Part shown: piece after piece, positions 10,786 to 26,232 of the stretch
Layout: the number at the start of each line of letters is the position of its first letter
How positions within the stretch are numbered: position 1 is the stretch's first letter
Origin: Lamellibrachia satsuma
Taxonomy: Eukaryota; Annelida; Polychaeta; Sabellida; Siboglinidae
Direction: 5' to 3'
DNA: 64,000 nucleotides
NCBI GenBank assembly: GCA_033239005.1
Contig: BSQZ01000039.1
Span: 2,839,816 to 2,903,815, forward strand
Translations under genes and position numbers: made by a program
Notes under the pieces: generated by a model
Told to the model about the DNA's origin: nothing
Database searches by the model: none
What the model saw: the letters and a program-made list of their open reading frames with translations, nothing else

Positions 10786-10878
10786 CAACGGCAACATGTC
10801 GAAGCCACTGATCCTGGGGACCATGGAAAGCTTCAACGGCAACATGTCGAAGCCACTGATCCTGGGGACCATGGGAAG
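10786..10878 (+). repeat. 48-bp coding VNTR, copy 2 (about 2 units)
   Basis: Shortest version of the coding repeat. The last, partial unit ends in GGGACCATGGGAAG, whose ATG at 10871 directly precedes the membrane anchor. Confidence 0.95.
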
Positions 10879-11866
10879 TTACTCTCCTGGCCTCGTTCGT
10901 GCTGTAGCCGTGAGTGTATGTGTCTTCTTTTTTGTCGGATACATCGCCACCTACGACCGGAACCCTGGGTCGATACACTTGTCGGACAGTAGTTGGTTGT
11001 CAGGACAACCGACGCAGAACGTATTGACGGATGTACCGTTGTCGTACACGGTGTACCAGAGAGGGCCTGGTGGGAGACTCGGCAACTGTATGTTCCAATA
11101 CGCCTCCTTGTACGGAATAGCACGAATAAACAACCGTTCACCCGTTATCAACACAAGACTATATAACGGCTTGTGGGACGTATTCTCCAACCTGACCATT
11201 CCACGTAAGGCCCGCTCAAATGGGACATTTATGCGGGAGAAACGCTACGGAACGTACGACCCGGGGTTTGAGAATCTTCCCGATTCCGACGTCTTACTGC
11301 GCGGCTACCTTCAGTCGTGGAAATACTTCCAGAGATACGCGAGTGAGATACGACAGCAATTCGCGTTCAAGGATTCCGTCCTCGCCGAAGCCAGGGATTA
11401 CTTGGTGAGCACGTCCCGGAGATACAAGGTTTCTCCGGCAGCCGGAAGTATCACTCTCGTCGGCGTTCACATTCGACGCGGAGACCGAACAACTGCCAGG
11501 TTATCCCGGTATTATCGCGTCGCCGGCAAGTCGTACATCGTCAAGGCGATGAATGACTTCAGACGGAATTACACGCGAGTACATTTCGTCGTTTGCAGTG
11601 ACGACATCCCGTGGTGTAAAGAGCACTTGGGTCGGCAGAAGAATGTGTCGTTTTCTGAAGGTAAAACACACATCATCGACTTTGCGATTTTGAGTCTGTG
11701 CAACCACACCCTTACGACGGTCGGCACCTTCGGGTGGTGGGCGGCATGGCTGGCAGGTGGAACAACCACCTACTACGCGAACCCCGCCAAAAAGTTGACG
11801 AGTGTTTATAAGGGACTCACTAATGCTGATCACTACCTACCGAAATGGATCCCCATGTCTGACTGA
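10796..11866 (+). CDS. Alpha-1,2-fucosyltransferase (GT11), copy 2, intact
   Basis: Intact 356-residue type II Golgi protein, single exon. A cytoplasmic tail encoded by the 48-bp repeat (1-26) is followed by a membrane anchor (about 33-52, LVRAVAVSVCVFFFVGYIAT), a short stem and the GT11 catalytic domain. Family motifs: GGRLGNCMFQYASLYGIA (about 92-109), HIRRGD (225-230, donor binding) and TVGTFGWWAAWLAGG (308-322). N-glycosylation sequons occur at N132, N142, N258 and N303. The expected reaction is GDP-fucose plus terminal galactose giving Fuc-alpha-1,2-Gal. The start is uncertain: ATG 10796 opens the repeat, but ATG 10871 sits in ACCATGG and would give a 331-residue protein with the short cytoplasmic tail usual for this family. 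The gene is more GC-rich than its flanks. Acceptor specificity cannot be read from the sequence. Confidence 0.92.
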   Translation: MSKPLILGTMESFNGNMSKPLILGTMGSYSPGLVRAVAVSVCVFFFVGYIATYDRNPGSIHLSDSSWLSGQPTQNVLTDVPLSYTVYQRGPGGRLGNCMFQYASLYGIARINNRSPVINTRLYNGLWDVFSNLTIPRKARSNGTFMREKRYGTYDPGFENLPDSDVLLRGYLQSWKYFQRYASEIRQQFAFKDSVLAEARDYLVSTSRRYKVSPAAGSITLVGVHIRRGDRTTARLSRYYRVAGKSYIVKAMNDFRRNYTRVHFVVCSDDIPWCKEHLGRQKNVSFSEGKTHIIDFAILSLCNHTLTTVGTFGWWAAWLAGGTTTYYANPAKKLTSVYKGLTNADHYLPKWIPMSD

Positions 11867-12245
11867 AGTTGTGTTTGTTAACGTGTTTCGTTAGCCACGT
11901 TGTATGTCCTCAAATCGTTACACTTTCGACAATTGTCAATTATTCATTAGAGGTGCCGAGTAAAAAGCAGTAGATCTACCAGTTTTCATGATATATATAT
12001 ATAAGGGCTACAGGTGAAGATCTGACGCCGCGGGCCCCGCGTCGCCGTATCGATGGGGAGTTCGGAAGAATTTGTTATTTTATGGTATATTTACTTAATA
12101 CTTGTGTATTTTAGTGTATATTTTATACGTCAAGTGACGTATGGCGGTATAGTTGGATTCAGAATTAGCTCATAAATTGTTGTTCACATTGGAATTTGTA
12201 TATTTTTAATCGAAGGCGGTAGAGCGGTAATCTGTGTACAAATTT

Positions 12246-12251
12246 AATAAA
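12246..12251 (+). promoter_or_regulatory. Candidate poly(A) signal, fucosyltransferase copy 2
   Basis: AATAAA 380 bases after the stop of the intact copy 2, conserved between units. Confidence 0.38.
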
Positions 12252-12384
12252 AATCGATAGTTCAAAGCAGTAAATTTGCCACCTCCGTTGTTGATGTGGT
12301 GTCTGGATTCCCGTCAAACGCCCGACGACAATGGCAACGAATTTGTTGATATTTAACACGATTACCTCTCAAAACAATTTGTTT

Positions 12385-12945
12385 GACGTTTCGGCCGCAT
12401 CACACGACCTTCGTCAACGGACTGAGTTCGCTACGGAGGCTGGAGAAGGATTGATGGGAACTCTTGGTCGACGTCTCGGCTCAGGGCAGGTTTCGTTCGC
12501 TGGATGTTTGTTGTCCTCCTGGCCCACGGCCCCAGTTCTCATCATGGTCGTTCGTTGAACACTGTTCAAGGTCTATATGTGTACACTGGGTTGGCGACAA
12601 GATAGTTGTTCTCTGATTCCTGTGTGTAATGTTATCGTTGTCTCCCTGGTATAATACTGTTCACATTCTGGGCACAGCATGTCAAAGACAACTCTATACT
12701 TGGCCCCTATTGCTGGCTTGCCTGTAGCGAAACGAGTCTGCCGACGAAGGTCTCCTGAAGCAGCCAAAATATTCGGAACGAACATCAAAACATTTTGTTG
12801 AGTGCAGATGTAATCATGTAAAATATCAAATTTCAAGAAACCTGAACGTCAATGCATTCAAGGATTTGTTTGCGTTGATGCGATACTTCGCTATAGCCGC
12901 TTCCTACTGACTGTGCGTTGACCACGGCTGAGCGTTCGTATTACA
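12385..12945 (-). mobile_element. Penelope-like remnant, unit 3 (best preserved)
   Basis: The reverse-strand ORF 12573-12836 (87 residues) holds KYRVVFDMLCPECEQYYT, RETTITLHTGIREQ: a Cys pair plus the Y-x-(G/R)-E-T core and downstream Arg/Glu expected of a GIY-YIG endonuclease. The glycine of the core is replaced by Arg here. About 150 bases downstream on that strand (12385-12420) is the hammerhead-like block TTGACGA, GGTCG/CGGCC, GAAAC. Endonuclease followed by ribozyme-like repeat is the layout of the 3' end of Penelope-like elements. No reverse transcriptase is left. Confidence 0.42.
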
Positions 12946-12947
12946 AG

Positions 12948-13080
12948 CCGTGTGTCTGTGTGTGTGCGTGTGTGTGTGTGTGTGCGTGTGCGTGCGTGCG
13001 TGCGTGCGTGCGCGTGCGTGCGTGCGTGAGTGTTTGTGTGGATGTGTGCGTGTGTGTGTTTGTGCGTGTGCGGTGCACGT
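12948..13080. repeat. (TG)n/(GTGC)n simple repeat, unit 3
   Basis: GT-rich tract with GTGC variants, homologous to 1914-1990. Confidence 0.88.
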
Positions 13081-13211
13081 GTTCATGTATTTCATTTCAG
13101 TGTATACGCTGTTTTGAACAAAGTATGGCGTGTATTATTACAATTGTGATTGATGCAAGCGCTTATTATTTTCATAAAGTAGGCGTTACACGACATGTAT
13201 TTAGCAATAGT

Positions 13212-13522
13212 ATCGCGGTATCCAGTCATCGGGAATGATTAGAGCGCTTTAGGCTTCACCTCCCTGACATACCTGTTAATTCCAACGCCATTTCGACTTC
13301 TCTTGGAAGCATTCAGCCACACTGCAATTACTGCGCGAAGACTATTCGTTCACATATGCACCACTGTCTATCGCCAGATACTCATTTATGCAACGGAGTG
13401 TTCTCTGGCAACGTGACGTGAACGAAATTGCCACAGTTTCGAAACGGCCGCAAGAGGATTCCAACTCGGGTTCTCGTGGCTGAAAGTTCGACGTTCTAAC
13501 CGCTACGCGACCGCGCAACACA
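13212..13522 (-). mobile_element. tRNA-derived SINE, unit 3
   Basis: Reverse-strand copy of the SINE described at 7265-7553, with GCGCGGTCGCGTAGCGGTTA at the head and the ACTGGATACCGCGATA tail. It retains a middle stretch (CCAACGCCATTTCGACTTCT on the + strand) that is absent from unit 2. Confidence 0.72.
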
Positions 13523-13856
13523 CATCAAGAGATGGTACATTAGTGAAGACGATGATGGAGAGACATGCAATATGTGGCCAGACTGAATAATGGCAGGTTG
13601 CAGATGTTCGGTATTACTAATTGCAGCGGAGACTTCGGCGTTTCTGTATCCGAAATATTGGGATTCACTGAGTGTCGACAACTCATTCGTCAGACGACTG
13701 AATGTCCGATCGCTTTAATACTGTATTTGCATCGAGACGAAGTAGATATAATGCCGTCGAAAGTAGGCTTACAGATGGATACGACGGGGGAGTCAGATAG
13801 TTTGACGAACCTGATGTTGAAAGACTTGCACGACATTGTCGTTCCCATTTTAGCAA

Positions 13857-13886
13857 TAACAACAACAACAACAACAACAACAACAA
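13857..13886. repeat. (AAC)n trinucleotide tract, unit 3
   Basis: About ten AAC repeats in the homologous position. Confidence 0.88.
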
Positions 13887-14493
13887 GGACTTGTGCCCGC
13901 CACTAGGGAGTCCGTTCATGCATGACCGTTGCCAAAAGTAGTGCCGGATTAATAATGTGCGGGGTGGGCCTGGTATAAACATGTTGCGGTCCCTTAGTGA
14001 ATGGTAGAAAGACGACGGTCGATTGCTATATCTTGAGCAGTCGCCGAATGTTGTCGACGACGCCAAACAAACATTCATACAATCCAAAAACATTCCACTA
14101 AGTTACGCTTCTAAAGATGTGATTGTGTGAATTGTCAGATCTGATTGAACTGATTGAACTCTCTCAAACATTAATGAAATATTTGCGCGTTTTGCATTAA
14201 AAAAAAGAATCCAAAGATAGGACACAGTTGGACCATAATAAAGACGAAATTAAACAAAACAAACAGACTGAAATAGCAGAGGACAAAGAAGAGACTTGAT
14301 CGTTTAACCCATTAGATCCTACATTGAATTAAGCGTGGCTGATTTCCCCAGGAAAACAGAGGCAGATTTTTACAATGATGGGTGTTTGTAGTTTTTAAGC
14401 TGAAGCTTCACAAGTATTGATATCTTATAATTGCAAGTTATGTTTATTTTGAAGCAAATTGAATTTTCTATGCAACAGTATAACTAACTGTGA

Positions 14494-14634
<141 letters not shown>

Positions 14635-14727
14635 ATTTTCATTCTAAAGTGTGGAATTGAATTAAATTTTGAATAAATGAGATGGCTGTGTATGTATTTT
14701 CTACATTTTAATACAATTGTGTATTTT

Positions 14728-14763
14728 GTTTGTGTGTGTGTGTGTGTGTGTGTGTTGTGTGTG

Positions 14764-14850
<87 letters not shown>
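14728..14850. repeat. Compound (TG)n-(TA)n microsatellite, unit 3
   Basis: TG tract with one TTG slip, followed by about 40 TA repeats. Confidence 0.95.
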
Positions 14851-14852
<2 letters not shown>

Positions 14853-15592
14853 TTATTATATAATTATAATCTTATAACTTTTATTATTGCTATCACTTGT
14901 ATTCTTAATTTTTAATATAATACTTTCAAATGTTTGACTAAACCAGTGGTGGCTCCCATGATAGAGACATACTCAATGTCTTAATGGGAGTCTCCGTGAC
15001 CATTTATTTTTTTTACTTTTGTTGATATGTTGATTGTGTTACATTTACTTGGTCGAAATAGATGGGTCTGTGTCTGAGTAGAAAATATCACTAATGTTAA
15101 ATCTTATCAGTTATTGTATTATAATTGGTCAAACATTGTAAGTTTCATCAGTAATGCACAAGGGTTTTTGGTAAAGACTGTTTTTGGCAGTTGCTAGTTA
15201 CAGTAGAAAATATCACTAATGGTAAATCTTATCTGGTATTGTTTACTAATTGATCATACACACCAGCTTAATTAGTAATGTACCAGGCTGTGCACAATTT
15301 GTGGCAGACTTTGTTATTGTGTGCACAGCGACAATCCTTGTTGGATATGAATAAATTGGATTGGCCATTACTAACCTACCAAGTAGTTGGTGTATTTATG
15401 CAAACAGAGAAAGGTCTAAATGAATGTTTCCCCATTTCATTATATACGCAAATACACCGGGAGTCAACGGGGTATTGAGCTGCGAAAAAAACACGAAAGA
15501 GAAGTTGTCAAAAAGTGGCCGATAATGCGTTGCATCGACCAATTTTCAATTACATTTGACTTGCTTGCTCACCGCGTAAAGAGAAATAAAAT

Positions 15593-15596
<4 letters not shown>

Positions 15597-15652
<56 letters not shown>
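15597..15652. repeat. (TA)n at internal deletion junction, unit 3
   Basis: The TA tract joins the conserved spacer (AAAATTATAAA) directly to the gene leader. In units 1 and 2 about 0.7 kb lies between them, bounded by a TA tract, so the deletion most likely used TA repeats. Confidence 0.85.
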
Positions 15653-15655
<3 letters not shown>

Positions 15656-15720
15656 CTTGAAATTTCGTGTTAGAACATCGTCGTATCTAAATTTTGAAGC
15701 GTAGCGGATACAGTCACTTG

Positions 15721-15861
15721 CAACGGCAACATGTCGAAGCCACTGATCCTGGGGACCATGGAAAGCTTCAACGGCAACATGTCGAAGCCACTGATCCTGG
15801 GGACCATGGAAAGCTTCAACGGCAACTTGTCGAAGCCACTGATCCCGGGGACCATGGGAAG
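15721..15861 (+). repeat. 48-bp coding VNTR, copy 3 (about 3 units)
   Basis: Three units of the coding repeat; the last starts with TTG instead of ATG (LSKPLIPGTMGS). Confidence 0.95.
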
Positions 15862-16849
15862 CTACTCTCCTGGCCTCGTTCGTGCTGTAGCAGTGAGTGT
15901 ATGTGTCTTCTTTTTTGTCGGATACATCGCCACCTACGACCGGAAGCCTGGGTCGATACACTTGTCGGACAGTAGTTGGTTGTCTGGACAACTGACGCAG
16001 AACGTATTGACGGATGTACCGTTGTCTTACACGGTGTACCAGAGAGGGCCTGGTGGGAGACTCGGCAACTGTATGTTCCAATACGCCTCCTTGTACGGAA
16101 TAGCACGTATAAACAACCGTTCACCCGTTATCAACACAAGACTATATAACGGCTTGTGGGACGTATTCTCCAACCTGACCATTCCACGTAAGGCCCGCTC
16201 AAGTGGGACATTTATGCGGGAGAAACGCTACGGAACGTACGACCCGTGGTTTGAGAATCTTTCCGATTCCGACGTCTTACTGCGCGGCTACCTTCAGTCG
16301 TGGAAATACTTCCAGAGATACACGAGTGAGATACGACAGCAATTCGCGTTCAATGATTCCGTCCTCGCCGAAGCCAGGGATTACTTGGTTAGCACGTCCC
16401 GGATATACAAGGTTTCTCCGGCAGCCGGAAGTATCACTCTCATCGGCGTTCACATTCGACGCGGAGACCGAACAACTGCCAGGTTATCCCGGTATTATCG
16501 CGTCGCCGGCAAGTCGTACATCGTCAAGGCGATGAATGACTTCAGACGGAATTACACGCGAGTACATTTCGTCGTTTGCAGTGACGACATCCCGTGGTGT
16601 AAAGAGCACTTGGGTCGGCAGAAGAATGTTTCGTTGTCTGAAGGTAAAACACACATCATCGACTTTGCGATTTTGAGTCTGTGCAACCACACCCTGGCGA
16701 CTGTCGGCACCTTCGGGTGGTGGGCGGTATAGCTGGCAGGTGGCGCCACCACCTACTACGCGAACCCCGCCAAAAAGTTGACGAGTGTTTATGAGGGACT
16801 CACTAATGCTGATCACTACCTACCGAAATGGATCCCCATGTCTGACTGA
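15731..16849 (+). pseudogene. Alpha-1,2-fucosyltransferase (GT11), copy 3, premature stop
   Basis: Same protein as copy 2 with anchor and catalytic domain in one frame from ATG 15731 (or 15854 in Kozak-like context) to a TAG at 16730-16732. The TAG replaces the tryptophan of the last motif: TVGTFGWWA-V-stop instead of TVGTFGWWAAW. The remaining 38 codons to the normal TGA (16847-16849) stay open. The loss cuts the terminal motif and the C-terminus, so activity is unlikely. Between about 16695 and 16750 the sequence differs from the other copies at a cluster of sites, including both changes that alter GCATGG to GTATAG, while neighbouring sequence is nearly identical. This suggests a short conversion tract or local mutation cluster. 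Confidence 0.88.
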
Positions 16850-17206
16850 AGTTGTGTTTGTTTACGTGTTTCGTTAGCCACGTTGTATATCCTCAAATCG
16901 TTACACTTTCGACAATTGTCAATTATTCATTAGAGGTGCCGAGTAAAAAGCAGTAGATCTACCGGTTTTCATGATATATATAAGGGCTATAGGTGAAGAT
17001 CGTGTCGAGTGGGAGTTTGAAAGAATATGTTATTTTATGGTATATTTACTTAATTCTTGTGCATTTTAGTGTATATTTTATACGTCAATTGATGTATGGC
17101 GGTATAGTTGGATTCGGAATTAGTTCATTAATTGTTGTTAACATTGGAATTTGTATATTTTGAATCGAAATCGAAGGCGTTAGAGCAGTAATCTGTGTAC
17201 AAATTT

Positions 17207-17212
17207 AATAAA
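17207..17212 (+). promoter_or_regulatory. Candidate poly(A) signal, fucosyltransferase copy 3
   Basis: AATAAA about 360 bases after the original stop of copy 3, conserved with the other units. Confidence 0.33.
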
Positions 17213-17345
17213 AATCGATAGTTCAAAGCAGTAGATTTGCCACCTCCGTTGTTGATGTGGTGTCTGGATTCCCGTCAAACGCCCGACGACAATGGCAACG
17301 AATGTGTTGATATTTGACACGATTACCTCTCAAAACAATTTGTTT

Positions 17346-17900
17346 GACGTTTCGGCCGCATCACACGACCTTCGTCAACGGACTGAGTTCGCTACGTACG
17401 CGTTACATGACCAAAGTCATGTGACACAGGCTGGAGAAGGATTGATGGGAACTCTTGGTCGACGTCTCGGCTCAAGGCAGGTTTCGTTCGATGGATGTTT
17501 GTTGTTCTCCTGGCCCACGGCCCCAGTTCTCATCGTGGTCGTTCATTGAACACTGTTCAAGGTCTATTTGTGTACACTGGGTTGGCGACAAGATAGGTGT
17601 TCTCTGATTCCTGTGTGAATTTTATCGTTGTCTCCCCGGTATAATACTGTTCACATTCTGGGCACAGCATGTCAAAGACAATTCTATACTCGGCCCCTAT
17701 TCAGGCCTCCTGAAGCAGCCAACATATTCGGAACGAACATCACAAAAATTTCTTGAGTGCAGAGGTAATCATGTAAAATATCAAATTCCAAGAAACCTGA
17801 ACGTCAATGCATTCAAGGATTTGTTGGCGTTTATGTGATACTTCGCTATAGCCGCTTCCAACTGACGGTGCGTTGACCACGGCTGGTCGTTCGTATTACA
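17346..17900 (-). mobile_element. Penelope-like remnant, unit 4
   Basis: Closest to the unit 2 copy: the same frame loss after CPECEQYYTGETTI and the same deletion upstream of it. The hammerhead-like block at about 17346-17381 keeps TTGACGA. Confidence 0.4.
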
Positions 17901-17904
17901 AGCC

Positions 17905-17938
17905 GCGCGCGCGCGTTCGTGCCTGCGTGTGTGTGTGT

Positions 17939-17997
<59 letters not shown>

Positions 17998-18065
17998 CGT
18001 GCGTGCGTGCGTACGTGCGTACGTGCGTGTTTGTGTGGATATGTGTGTGTCTGTGCGTATACGGT
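17905..18065. repeat. (CG)n/(TG)n/(GTGC)n simple repeat, unit 4
   Basis: CGCGCGCGCG run followed by a TG tract and GTGC/GTAC repeats, homologous to 6998-7130 but longer. Confidence 0.9.
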
Positions 18066-18191
18066 GCGCGTGTTCATGTGTTTCAGTTCAGTGTATACGC
18101 TGTTGTGAACAAAGTATGGCGTGTATTATTACAATTGTGATTGATGCATGCGCTTATTATTTTCATAAAGTAGGCGTTACACGACATGTAT

Positions 18192-18495
18192 TTAGCAATA
18201 GTATCGCGGTATCCAGTCATCGGGAATGATTAGATCCCTGACATACCTGTTAATTCCAACGCCATTTCGACTTCTCTTGGAAGCATTCAGCCACACTGCA
18301 ATTACTACGCGAAGACTATTCGTTCACATATGCACCACTGTCTATCGCCAGATACTCATTTATGCAACGGAGTGTTCTCTGGCAACGTGACGTGAACGAA
18401 ATTGCCACAGTTTCGAAACGGCCGCAAGAGGATTCCAACTCGGGTTCTCGTGGCTGAAAGTTCGACGTTCTAACCGCTACGCGACCGCGCAACAC
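18192..18495 (-). mobile_element. tRNA-derived SINE, unit 4
   Basis: Reverse-strand SINE copy nearly identical to unit 3. A small deletion near 18234 removed the GCGCTTTAGGCTTCACC stretch from its tail. Confidence 0.72.
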
Positions 18496-18829
18496 ACATC
18501 AAGAGATGGTACATTAGTGAAGACGATGATGGAGACACATGCAATATGTGGCCAGACTGAATAATGGCAGGTTGCAGATGTTCGGTATTACTAATTGCAG
18601 CGGAGACTTCGGCGTTTCTGTATCCGAAATATTGGGATTCACTGAGTGTCGACAACTCATTCGTCAGACGACTGAATGTCCGATCGCTTTAATACTGTAT
18701 TTGCATCGAGACGAAGTAGATATAATGCCGTCGAAAGTAGGCTTACAGATGGATACGACGGGGGAGTCAGATAGTTTGACGAACCTGATGTTGAAAGACT
18801 TGCACGACATTGTCGTTCCCATTTTAGCA

Positions 18830-18860
18830 ATAACAACAACAACAACAACAACAACAACAA
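18830..18860. repeat. (AAC)n trinucleotide tract, unit 4
   Basis: About ten AAC repeats in the homologous position. Confidence 0.88.
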
Positions 18861-19468
18861 GGACTTGTGCCCGCCACTAGGGAGTCCGTTCATGCATGAC
18901 CGTTGCCAAAAGTAGTGCCGGATTAATAATGTGCGGGGTGGGCCTGGTATAAACATGTTGCGGTCCCTTAGTGAATGGTAGAAAGACGACGGTCGATTGC
19001 TATATCTTGAGCAGTCACCGAATGTTGTCGACGACGCCAAACAAACATTCATACAATCCAAAAACATTCCACTAAGTTACGCTTCTAAAGATGTGATTGT
19101 GTGAATTGTCAGATCTGATTGAACTGATTGAACTCTCTCAAACATTAATGAAATATTTGCGCGTTTTGCATTAAAAAAAAGAATCCAAAGATAGGACACA
19201 GTTGGACCATAATAAAGACGAAATTAAACAAAACAAACAGACTGAAATAGCAGAGGACAAAGAAGAGACTTGATCGTTTAACCCATTAGATCCGTACATT
19301 GAATTAAGCGTGGCTGATTTCCCCAGGAAAACAGAGGCAGATTTTTACAATGATGGGTGTTTGTAGTTTTTAAGCTGAAGCTTCACAAGTATTGATATCT
19401 TATAATTGCAAGTTATGTTTATTTTGAAGCAAATTGAATTTTCTATGCAACAGTATAACTAACTGTGA

Positions 19469-19471
<3 letters not shown>

Positions 19472-19531
<60 letters not shown>
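19472..19531. repeat. (TA)n microsatellite, unit 4
   Basis: About 30 TA repeats, homologous to 2972-3044. Confidence 0.95.
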
Positions 19532-19534
<3 letters not shown>

Positions 19535-19647
19535 TATTGTATGTTGCCATTCTAAAGTGTGGAACTTCGGAATTAAATCTTTTGAATAAATGAGATGGCT
19601 ACACGTGTATTATTTTCTACATTTTAATACAATTGATTTATTTTGTT

Positions 19648-19824
<177 letters not shown>

Positions 19825-20662
19825 TTATTATATAATTATAATCTTATAACTTTTATTATTGCTATCACTTGTATTCTTAATTTTTAATATAATACTTTCA
19901 AATGTTTGACTAAACCAGTGGTGGCTCCCATGATAGAGACATACTCAATGTCTTAATGGGAGTCTCCGTGACCATTTATTTTTTTTACTTTTGTTGATAT
20001 GTTGATTGTGTTACATTTACTTGGTCGAAATAGATGGGTCTGTGTCTGAGTCTGAGTAGAAAATATCACTAATGTTAAATCTTATCAGTTATTGTATTAT
20101 AATTGGTCAAACATTGTAAGTTTCATCAGTAATGCACAAGGGTTTTTGGTAAAGACTGTTTTTGGCAGTTGCTAGTTACAGTAGAAAATATCACTAATGG
20201 TAAATCTTATCTGGTATTGTTTACTAATTGATCATACACACCAGCTTAATCAGTAATGTACCAGGCTGTGCACAATTTGTGGCAGACTTTGTTATTGTGT
20301 GCACAGCGACAATCCTTGTTGGATATGAATAAATTGGATTGGCCATTACTAACCTACCAAGTAGTTGGTGTATTTATGCAAACAGAGAAAGGTCTAAATG
20401 AATGTTTCCCCATTTCATTATATACGCAAATACACCGGGAGTCAACGGGGTATTGAGCTGCGAAAAAAACACGAAAGAGAAGTTGTCAAAAAGTGGCCGA
20501 TAATGCGTTGCATCGACCACTTTTCAGTTACATTTGACTTGCTTGCTCACCGCGTAAAGAGAAATAAAATTATAAATGAATATATATATATATATATATG
20601 TATCTTGAAATTTCGTGTTAGAACATCGTCGTATCTAAATTTTGAAGCGTAGCGGTCACTTG

Positions 20663-20851
20663 CAACGGCAACATGTCGAAGCCACTGATCCTGGGGACCA
20701 TGGAAAGCTTCAACGGCAACATGTCGAAGCCACTGATCCTGGGGACCATGGAAAGCTTCAACGGCAACATGTCGAAGCCACTGATCCTGGGGACCATGGA
20801 AAGCTTCAACGGCAACTTGTCGAAGCCACTGATCCCGGGGACCATGGGAAG
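20663..20851 (+). repeat. 48-bp coding VNTR, copy 4 (about 4 units)
   Basis: Four units, the first three nearly identical, which suggests recent expansion; the leader just before it has lost ATACA relative to the other copies. Confidence 0.95.
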
Positions 20852-21163
20852 CTACTCTCCTGGCCTCGTTCGTGCTGTAGCCGTGAGTGTATGTGTCTTC
20901 TTTTTTGTCGGATACATCGCCTCCTACGACCGGAAGCCTGGGTCGATACACTTGTCGGACAATAGTTGGTTGTCTGGACAACTGACGCAGAACGTATTGA
21001 CGGATGTACCGTTGTCTTACACGGTGTACCAGAGAGGGCCTGGTGGGAGACTCGGCAACTGTATGTTCCAATACGCCTCCTTGTACGGAATAGCACGTAT
21101 AAACAACCGTTCACCCGTTATCAACACAAGATTATATAACGGCTTGTGGGACGTATTCTCCAG

Positions 21164-21188
<25 letters not shown>
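20673..21188 (+). pseudogene. Alpha-1,2-fucosyltransferase (GT11), copy 4, 3' truncated chimera
   Basis: Keeps the tail repeat, the anchor (with YIASYD instead of YIATYD) and the first catalytic motif GGRLGNCMFQYASLYGIA. Homology ends at LYNGLWDVFS, after which eight unrelated codons (RRLNVHSL) lead to a stop at 21186-21188. HIRRGD and the last motif are missing, so the product cannot be an active enzyme. The downstream DNA is the middle of another unit (see 21164-23716). Confidence 0.9.
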
Positions 21189-23716
<2,528 letters not shown>

Positions 23717-24097
23717 AGACGCTATGTCACAGACACTTTCTGTGACACACCAGCGACAGTTTGGACAGTTTTCAATAAAGCACCAACAACGTCAACCGAA
23801 GTTGTGTCATCGAGAAATATGTACATTTGAGGTAGATACAGCATAAAATTTACTAAAAATTTAATAGCAAACGTTTCTCGAACAACCTCGACGTTCGCGA
23901 TGCCATAAAACAGCGCACACAAAGACTGGTCAACGTCAGTGCTGAAAACACGCTGTAAACAAAAGCCATGACTTGCAAACTGTTCATAGCTCACATTTAA
24001 ATAAATTATTTGATTGTGAAAAACAGGATATCTCCGTAAAACTGTAGTGAAGATAGTACGCAGTTAGGTAAATTGGACTCTTTATTAGTCGATGGAT
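23717..24097. other. Gap without recognised feature
   Basis: About 380 bases between the array and the segmental duplication. An open - strand stretch at 23722-23994 has no recognisable domain. I see nothing I can support. Confidence 0.4.
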
Positions 24098-26232
<2,135 letters not shown>

